DNA of 64,000 bases from Mycetohabitans rhizoxinica HKI 454 (GTDB lineage: Bacteria; Pseudomonadota; Gammaproteobacteria; Burkholderiales; Burkholderiaceae), in contig NC_014718.1 in assembly GCF_000198775.1 (NCBI RefSeq), positions 405,880 through 469,879 of the forward strand, read 5' to 3'. The position numbers and the translations under genes were made by a program. Below, one piece after another: positions 57,824 through 64,000 of the stretch. The notes beneath the pieces were generated by a model, which had not been told where the DNA came from, did no database searches, and was given only the letters and a program-made list of their open reading frames with translations. The number at the start of each line of letters is the position of its first letter. The stretch's first letter is position 1.

Positions 57824-59425
57824 ATGCTCGACACAACCCTGAAGCATCAACTCAAAGCGTACCTGGAAAAGGTTAGTCGGCCAATCGACATCGTCGCATC
57901 GGTCGACGACAGCGACAAGTCGCGCGAACTGCTCGCGTTGCTCGACGATATTGCGTCGCTGTCCGACCACATCCGTGTCAACGTGCGGCGCGACGAGGAA
58001 CCGCGCAAGCCGTCGTTCTCGATTGGCGAGCCGGGCAAGCCCAACGGCATCCGCTTTGCGGGCGTCCCGCTCGGCCACGAGTTCACGTCGCTGGTACTTG
58101 CGCTGCTGCAGACCGGCGGACACCCATTGAAGCTCGACGATTCACTGATTCAGCAGATCCGTGAATTGGACGGAGACTACCGGTTTGAAACGTATTTTTC
58201 GCTGTCCTGCCAAAACTGCCCGGAAGTCGTGCAAGCGCTCAACTTGATGGCATTGATCAACCCACGCATCCATCATGTCGCGATCGATGGCGCGCTGTTC
58301 CAGGATGAGGTCCAAGCCCGGCAAATCATGGCGGTACCCACGATTTTCCTGAACGGTGAACGCTTCGGCCAAGGGCGTAGCGGCATCAAGGATATCCTTG
58401 CCAAGCTGGACAGCGGCGCGAGCGCGCGCGCGGCGCAGGCACTACAGGACAAGCCGGTGTTCGACGTACTGGTTGTCGGTGGCGGACCGGCAGGCGCGGC
58501 CGCCGCTATCTACGCCGCGCGCAAGGGGATCGCCACAGGGGTGGTGGCCGAACGCTTCGGCGGGCAAGTACTCGATACACTGGCAATCGAGAATTTCGTG
58601 TCGGTGCAGGAAACGGAAGGACCCAAGTTCGCCACAGCGCTCGAACAGCACGTGACCCAATACGACGTCGATATCATGGATACGCAACGGGCCGAAGCAC
58701 TCATTCCCGGCCCCATACATCAGGTGCGGCTCGCCAGCGGCGCGGTGCTGGAGGCGAAAGCCGTCATCCTCGCCACCGGCGCGCGCTGGCGCGAGATCGA
58801 CGTGCCGGGCGAGCGAGAATATCGCAACCGCGGTGTCGCCTATTGTCCGCACTGCGACGGCCCCCTCTTCAAGGGCAAGCGCGTCGCCGTCGTGGGGGGC
58901 GGCAATTCGGGCGTCGAAGCAGCCATCGACTTGGCGGGCATTGTCAGTCATGTCACGCTGCTCGAATACGGCCCCCGGTTGCGCGCCGACGCGGTGTTGC
59001 AGCGCAAGTTGCACAGCCTGCCCAACGTCACGGTGATCACGCAGGCACAGACCGCCCGCATCACGGGCGACGGCAGCAAGGTAGACGGGCTGACGTACCG
59101 GGATCTTCGCACAGGCGAGTCGCAACACATCGAACTGGCGGGTGTGTTCGTGCAAATCGGCCTGGTGCCCAATACCGAGTGGCTGAAGGGCACGGTCGAG
59201 TTGTCGACGCACGGCGAAATCGTCGTTGATGCCAAGGGGGGGACGTCGATACCGGGGGTGTTCGCTGCTGGCGACGTGACCACGGTGCCATTCAAGCAGA
59301 TCGTGATCGCTATTGGCGAAGGAGCGAAAGCGTCGCTCGGCGCGTTCGACCACCTAATCCGCCACGCTGACCCGGTAGTGACCGAGCCGGTGACCGTGCA
59401 GCCCATTCGCGGCGGCACGGCGTAG
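57824..59425 (+). CDS. ahpF: Alkyl hydroperoxide reductase subunit F
   Basis: AhpF is the NADH-dependent flavoprotein disulphide reductase that recycles AhpC. The 533-residue protein shows an N-terminal thioredoxin-like pair with the redox CQNC ([14 protein letters not shown]), an FAD-binding [18 protein letters not shown], the active-site CPHC in [14 protein letters not shown], an NAD-binding [15 protein letters not shown], and the C-terminal [20 protein letters not shown]. The ATG at 57824 starts [17 protein letters not shown]. It lies 77 bases after ahpC on the same strand, the classic ahpCF operon. Confidence 0.95.
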   Translation: MLDTTLKHQLKAYLEKVSRPIDIVASVDDSDKSRELLALLDDIASLSDHIRVNVRRDEEPRKPSFSIGEPGKPNGIRFAGVPLGHEFTSLVLALLQTGGHPLKLDDSLIQQIRELDGDYRFETYFSLSCQNCPEVVQALNLMALINPRIHHVAIDGALFQDEVQARQIMAVPTIFLNGERFGQGRSGIKDILAKLDSGASARAAQALQDKPVFDVLVVGGGPAGAAAAIYAARKGIATGVVAERFGGQVLDTLAIENFVSVQETEGPKFATALEQHVTQYDVDIMDTQRAEALIPGPIHQVRLASGAVLEAKAVILATGARWREIDVPGEREYRNRGVAYCPHCDGPLFKGKRVAVVGGGNSGVEAAIDLAGIVSHVTLLEYGPRLRADAVLQRKLHSLPNVTVITQAQTARITGDGSKVDGLTYRDLRTGESQHIELAGVFVQIGLVPNTEWLKGTVELSTHGEIVVDAKGGTSIPGVFAAGDVTTVPFKQIVIAIGEGAKASLGAFDHLIRHADPVVTEPVTVQPIRGGTA

Positions 59426-59429
59426 CCTG

Positions 59430-59457
59430 CGCACGTGGCGGCCCGCCGCTACGTGCG
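59430..59457 (+). terminator. Long hairpin after ahpF
   Basis: A 13-base arm (CGCACGTGGCGGC) pairs with GCCGCTACGTGCG with one G-T pair and a very small loop. It begins five bases after the ahpF stop. No T-run follows. Confidence 0.5.
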
Positions 59458-59541
59458 GCACGCGCCTTGCGAGCGGTCCCATTGCAAGCGCGTCGGCGCC
59501 ATAGGGGCGCAGCGACCACGCGCGCAGAATGGAGAATCGAC

Positions 59542-59958
59542 ATGATCAGCATCCCGGATTCGACTTTGCCTCAATTCGACCGCCCGTTCCGGCTGTTCGC
59601 GACGGAAAAGCGCGTGCTGGCGCAGAACGCGGTGGGCAAGCTGATCGATATTGGTGCCATTGAACACCTGCACGACGGCCACTGCGCGATCCACCTCGAT
59701 GTCGATGCAATCAACACCGGCCCGCAGCCGAATCCGCAGTCGGCGCTGCGTACCCTAGTTCCGAAGCTAAACTTCGACTATCTGGACGGATTGTTCACCG
59801 CCGAAGCAAATGCGAGGTTTGACGGTCGGCCCGATATGACGGACGTGACGGATACTTCACTTGGATCAAGGTTGGCAGTACCAGATGTCGGTGTATCGCA
59901 AGGCGCTCCAAAAGCATTCCGTCATGCAGAACATGTCGCGCCGACGCGACCGGCATAA
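59542..59958 (+). CDS. Hypothetical protein downstream of ahpF
   Basis: A 138-residue open frame with ATG at 59542 and a GGAGA site upstream. It begins MISIPDSTLPQFDRPFRLFA and has a likely folded N-terminal half (KRVLAQNAVGKLIDIGAIEH, LHDGHCAIHLDVDAIN). The C-terminal 30 residues look out of frame (GAPKAFRHAEHVAPTRPA). I cannot name it. It may be a real small gene whose end has been altered, or part of a decayed one, since no coherent sequence follows for 300 bases. Confidence 0.4.
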   Translation: MISIPDSTLPQFDRPFRLFATEKRVLAQNAVGKLIDIGAIEHLHDGHCAIHLDVDAINTGPQPNPQSALRTLVPKLNFDYLDGLFTAEANARFDGRPDMTDVTDTSLGSRLAVPDVGVSQGAPKAFRHAEHVAPTRPA

Positions 59959-60286
59959 CGCGACTGAACACGTCGTCGAGTAAGTGTGCGGCGTGTGCCT
60001 CAAGCAACGCCGCTGTCTCGGGGAGATCGACCATCGAGAACGTTGTTTCGGCATCGGAATGCGCACTACCCGGCTTAGACCGATTGCTTGCAAAAAACGC
60101 GGCTGGGTGCTGCGCGATCAGCTACTCAAGCCACACGAATTCGCCGCGGTCCACGTCGAACCAATGCAATACATCGTTCAACTCGCGTGCTGCGCTGTCA
60201 TTATCAGGCAGACTAACCATGGCCATTACCGGTTGGCGCGATCGAATCCGCGCTTAAGGATATTGAGCATTTCTGCACCGTAAAAT
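59959..60286. other. Region without a clear gene
   Basis: About 330 bases. Minus-strand segments read like protein in places (NDVLHWFDVDRGEFVWLE, then LLEAHAAHLLDDVFSRVMPV) but contain stops. Probably another decayed gene; I cannot name it. Confidence 0.3.
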
Positions 60287-63200
60287 TTATCGTACCGCAT
60301 TCGTCTGTCCTTGAGCTTGTTGATTCTCCAATTCATTTAGCTTGCGGGCTAGAATGGGACCAATGAGGGCCGTTGATTCCGGCTTGAACATTTCTCCATG
60401 GCTGCAGTGAACATTGCAAACTTCGATATTCCCACACACATAAGGGTTCCACGCATCGGGTGAGACGAGCGTTTCATCTTCAGCCTCTACTACCGTGGCT
60501 CGAAACAATAGCGCATTACCGCCATACTGCGATGGAGAATAATCTTTTATGATACGAGAATTATTCTTTACAATTTCCTCGGTTTTTTCCAATAAATGCT
60601 CATCCATCGCCGAGACTAATTCATTGCCATAGTGGTGGGCGAATACATCTCTAACCATCGCCTTGTCAAGTTGGTTTTCTTTCTCTGCAAAGGCGTTGCT
60701 GCCCACAAGAGGAGTACTATCCAGTAACACCAGCAACGCCACTTTTTCGCCTTGGTGCTCGAGTCGAACAGCCATGCTATGCGCCACTATGCCACCAAAG
60801 CTCCATCCTAATAAGCAGTAAGGCCCTTTGGGCTGAACACGGCGTATGTGCTCAAGATAGTCTGACACCATCTCGTCAAGAGTAGACGCAAGCGGGCTTG
60901 TTCCATCGAGCCCGCGAGCCTGCACACCATAAAGGGGCTGATCCGTGTGAAGGTAATTGGACAGCCCCATATAGCTCCAGCTCAAACCCAATCCGGGATG
61001 AATGCAGAAAAGAGCAGGACGGCTGCCTGTGGGCTTAAGAGGAAGCAGAACAGAGAACGAATTTTCTTGAATCCCGTCACGCTTAACTAAATGGCGTGCT
61101 AAGCCTGCGAGGGTGGGTGCCTCAAACAGCGTGCGAATAGCAAGGTCAACTCCTAACGCTGTGCGTACACGATTGATCAGGCACATGGCCAACAGCGAAT
61201 GGCCCCCGAGCGCAAAGAAGCTGTCATGCCGACCCACACGTTCGACACCCAATAGCTCGGCCCAGATCGCTGCGAGCGTCGTCTCCAACTCGCCTTGCGG
61301 TGCTTCATACGCTTGATGCGCCAGCGCCTGATCATCCGGTGCGGGCAGCGCACGCCGATCGAGCTTGCCGTTGGGCGTCAGCGGAAACGCATCCAGCCGC
61401 ACAAACGCGCTGGGCACCATATACTCGGGCAGGCTTGCTGAGACATGCGCGCGCAGCGTGCTCGCGAGTGGCTCGTCCGCTTCAGCCTGCACATACGCCA
61501 CCAGCCGCTTATTCGAACCCTCGCCTGTTGCCAGCACCACCGCATCACGCACCTGCGGATGCGCCGTTAAGCACGCTTCGATTTCACCTGGTTCAATGCG
61601 AAAGCCGCGGATCTTGACCTGCTCATCATTGCGCCCCACAAACTCCAGATTGCCGTCCGGTAAATAACGCGCCAAATCCCCAGTCTTATACAGCCGTGCA
61701 CCCGCGTCCTCTGAGAACGGATCGTGCACAAAGCGCTCGGCGGTCAGCGCCGGGCGGTTCAAGTAGCCGCGTGCCACCCCGACGCCACCAATATACAACT
61801 CGCCGACCGCGCCCAATGGCACCGGCTGGCCGTGCGCATCGAGCAGATAAACGCGCACGTTCGCAATCGGCCGACCAATCGGGACCTCACCGCTGAAGTC
61901 ACGTGTACCACGCCATGCTGTGGCACAAACGGTCGCCTCCGTGGGGCCGTAAGCATTAAAGACCGTGCCTTGGTCGGCCAAGTTTCGAATCAACGTTGCA
62001 CTGGGCGTTTCGCCTCCCAAAATTAGAGTTAAAGGCGTATGCAGGTTAGGCAGCCCCTCGCCATTTTGAAGCAGCGCAGGAGGTAAGGCGACATGCGTGA
62101 TCTGGTGTCTGGTCAAATAGTTCCATAATCCGTTTCGATCATGCCGGGCCGTCTCAGGAGATAGATACAAGCTTGCCCCGCAACCTAAAGCTGTAAAAAT
62201 GTCGGAGGTGCTTACATCGAAACTGAACGAAACAAACTGCAAAATGCGGCTAGCTGGCTGCACCCCAAAACAGGCAATCTGCGCCAGAGCAAGGTTCACC
62301 ACGCCCCGATGCTCGACCATCACGCCCTTCGGGGTGCCGGTCGAGCCCGACGTATAGATCACATACGCCAGATACCGGGCCGTCAGCTCGGCGATCGACG
62401 GATTCGTGTCCGGCAACGCCGGCAGGGTGGTCGGATCGAGCACCGTGCACTCGACCAGCGCTGCCTCGCCCAACGCAGCGCGCCCAGCCGCATCGGCCAG
62501 CACAATGTTCGGTGCCGCATCGGCGAGGATGTGCGCCAAGCGCTCGCCCGGATAGCTCGGATCGAGCGGCACATACGCGCCCCCAGCCTTCAAAATCGCC
62601 AGCAGCCCCACGACCAGCGCGGCACTGCGCTGCACGCAAATCGCCACGCACGTGTCCGGCTTAACGCCCAGCTCGATCAACTGGTGCGCGAGGCGATTGG
62701 CTTGTGCGTTCAGCTGCGCATAGCTCAGTGTCTGCGCTTCATACACCAGCGCTGGCGCTTCGGGCGTGCGCTCAACCTGCGCTTCGAATAGCTGGTGGAT
62801 GCATAAGTGCGACGGGTAATCCCGCTGTGTCGCATTCCACGTGTCAAGCAGCAACTCACGCTCCGCCTCGGGCAGCACCTGCAACTGCTGCACGGCGATG
62901 TCGGGCGTCGCCTCGAGCGCATCGGCCAAGCTTTGCAGCGCCTGCTGCATATACGCGCACACTCGCTCGGGCTCCAGCGGCGGCACGCTCTGGGCCGTTA
63001 GACCCAGCGACTGCCCAAAGTCCTCCACTGACAGCCCGATTGGATAATTGGTGCGCTCCTGCGCGCTGAGCAGTTCCACACCCGGTAGCCCGCTGCGCTC
63101 ATCCGAGCCCATCGCATTGTGCCGGTAATTGAGCAGCGCACTAAAGAGCGGCGTGCCCGCCGGCACGCCACTGCAGCGCTGCGCCAGCGCCAGCGACGCG

Positions 63201-64000
63201 TGCTCATGCTCGAGCAACGCCGCCAGCCGCGCATGCGTCGCATGCACGGCGGCCTGCACACTGCCCTCCAAATCCACGCACAGCGGCAGCGTATTGATAA
63301 ACAGGCCCATCGCACGATCAGCACCCTCACCCGCTTGCATGCGCCCGAACAGCACCGTGCCAAACACCACGCGTGGTTGGCCACTCGCGCGTGCGAGCAC
63401 CTGCGCCCACGCCAAGTGACACAGGCTCGCTAAACTCACGCCCAGGCGCCGCGCATGCGCACGCAGCCGATTGTTCAACGCCGACGGCAGCATCCGGTGT
63501 GACTCGCTCACCTCACTGCCGTCGCGCTGTACCTGCGCGAGCCCAAACGGCAATGTCGGCTCCACATCCGCGAGCAGCTCGGTAAAAAAGTGTTCGTGTT
63601 CGGCTTGACTGACACCCAGACGCGCTTGCGCGACCAGGTAGCGGAACGGCTGCGCCGGCGGCAGTGCGTCGCCTCGACCTTCGATGAACGCGCGCACCTC
63701 CGCGTGCATCACGTCCAGCGTCGAGTGATCGCTGATTAAATGGTGCAGCCGCTGCATGAGCAGCCAGCGCCCCCTACTGTCCTGTGCAATCGCACAGTGC
63801 AGCAGCGGCGCTTGCGTCAAATCCAGACGCGTGTGACGCGGATCAAAGCGCCGCGCCAATTGCTCCGCGATCGGCCCGTCAGCGGCGTCCAACGTCAACT
63901 CAGTGACCGGCAGCCGCGCGTGGCGCCACACCACTTGCGCGGGCATGGACACGCCTTCCCAGACGAACGCGGTGCGCAAAATATCGTGGCGATCGATCAC
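60287..64000 (-). CDS. Nonribosomal peptide synthetase, C-terminal part (C-A-T-TE), cut by window end
   Basis: The visible 1237 residues start inside a condensation domain (RHDILRTAFVWEGVSMPAQV, HHLISDHSTLDVM near residue 83). Then come an A domain (LAYVIYTSGSTGTPKGVMVE; pocket residues by eye DVSAIGAVC, substrate not assignable), a T domain with FFALGGHSLLAMC, and a thioesterase with GWSFGGIVAHSM. The C domain closely resembles C2 of the other NRPS, down to linker segments such as LPPAQPFR and TLPFGL. Its A domain differs. The gene runs in the opposite direction, so the two NRPS genes converge with about 12 kb between them. Upstream modules lie outside the window. Confidence 0.92.
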   Translation of the reverse strand: MIDRHDILRTAFVWEGVSMPAQVVWRHARLPVTELTLDAADGPIAEQLARRFDPRHTRLDLTQAPLLHCAIAQDSRGRWLLMQRLHHLISDHSTLDVMHAEVRAFIEGRGDALPPAQPFRYLVAQARLGVSQAEHEHFFTELLADVEPTLPFGLAQVQRDGSEVSESHRMLPSALNNRLRAHARRLGVSLASLCHLAWAQVLARASGQPRVVFGTVLFGRMQAGEGADRAMGLFINTLPLCVDLEGSVQAAVHATHARLAALLEHEHASLALAQRCSGVPAGTPLFSALLNYRHNAMGSDERSGLPGVELLSAQERTNYPIGLSVEDFGQSLGLTAQSVPPLEPERVCAYMQQALQSLADALEATPDIAVQQLQVLPEAERELLLDTWNATQRDYPSHLCIHQLFEAQVERTPEAPALVYEAQTLSYAQLNAQANRLAHQLIELGVKPDTCVAICVQRSAALVVGLLAILKAGGAYVPLDPSYPGERLAHILADAAPNIVLADAAGRAALGEAALVECTVLDPTTLPALPDTNPSIAELTARYLAYVIYTSGSTGTPKGVMVEHRGVVNLALAQIACFGVQPASRILQFVSFSFDVSTSDIFTALGCGASLYLSPETARHDRNGLWNYLTRHQITHVALPPALLQNGEGLPNLHTPLTLILGGETPSATLIRNLADQGTVFNAYGPTEATVCATAWRGTRDFSGEVPIGRPIANVRVYLLDAHGQPVPLGAVGELYIGGVGVARGYLNRPALTAERFVHDPFSEDAGARLYKTGDLARYLPDGNLEFVGRNDEQVKIRGFRIEPGEIEACLTAHPQVRDAVVLATGEGSNKRLVAYVQAEADEPLASTLRAHVSASLPEYMVPSAFVRLDAFPLTPNGKLDRRALPAPDDQALAHQAYEAPQGELETTLAAIWAELLGVERVGRHDSFFALGGHSLLAMCLINRVRTALGVDLAIRTLFEAPTLAGLARHLVKRDGIQENSFSVLLPLKPTGSRPALFCIHPGLGLSWSYMGLSNYLHTDQPLYGVQARGLDGTSPLASTLDEMVSDYLEHIRRVQPKGPYCLLGWSFGGIVAHSMAVRLEHQGEKVALLVLLDSTPLVGSNAFAEKENQLDKAMVRDVFAHHYGNELVSAMDEHLLEKTEEIVKNNSRIIKDYSPSQYGGNALLFRATVVEAEDETLVSPDAWNPYVCGNIEVCNVHCSHGEMFKPESTALIGPILARKLNELENQQAQGQTNAVR

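Noticed and set aside
58442-59353. 303-codon minus-strand frame over ahpF
   Set aside because: AhpF motifs are intact on the plus strand; the antisense frame has no recognisable domain.

Overview
This window looks like a chromosome segment of a Burkholderiaceae bacterium (Betaproteobacteria). The housekeeping genes are GC-rich and Burkholderia-like: family 4 UDG, rimI, tsaB, aceA/aceB, argG, proQ, an HtrA protease and ahpC/ahpF. Three other traits point to a host-restricted member such as the endofungal genus Mycetohabitans: two eukaryote-like F-box proteins, a perfect Hrp-type (PIP/hrpII) promoter in front of a small gene, and very many decayed genes beside large NRPS genes. The genus is an inference from gene content; no taxonomic search was possible.

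Layout. 1-3.2 kb: minus-strand repair/translation cluster (DUF1853-like, UDG, rimI, tsaB) and a bacterial acyl-CoA-binding protein. 3.5-9.1 kb: DEAD-box helicase with a clear terminator, then the glyoxylate shunt (aceA, aceB) around a LysR remnant. 9.5-20.6 kb: mostly accessory and decaying DNA. It holds a holin next to a twice-frameshifted GH108 endolysin, a Rieske oxygenase that has lost an Fe-S cysteine, a TipA-like MerR regulator, remnants of PEP-mutase, phosphotransacetylase, MFS, alcohol dehydrogenase and tyrosine recombinase genes, a PIP-box-driven 58-aa gene, an EamA exporter, and a TetR/alpha-beta hydrolase pair. 21.4-34 kb: a full-length F-box protein, LysR, a hybrid histidine kinase, broken tetR and lpxO-like genes, an aldehyde dehydrogenase, argG, a truncated F-box paralogue, and an A/T-rich gene for a large repeat-bearing candidate effector behind a near-PIP promoter. 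34-39.4 kb: proQ, HtrA protease, LysR and an ISL3 transposase remnant.

40.4-64 kb: two NRPS genes point toward each other. The first (about 2540 aa) reads formyltransferase - condensation-like - A - T - dual C/E - A - T - TE and should release an N-formylated dipeptide-type product on its own or with partners. The second is cut by the window end and ends C - A - T - TE. Between them lie a double-length UvrA paralogue with four ABC cores, a frameshifted GNAT gene, a secreted protein made of 10-residue aromatic repeats, a frameshifted ahpC and an intact ahpF.

The most interesting material is the putative host-interaction set (two F-box proteins, the PIP-box small protein and the A/T-rich repeat protein) and the N-formyl NRPS. 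The disabled genes show mainly G:C-to-A:T nonsense changes and one-base indels, as expected in a genome undergoing reduction.
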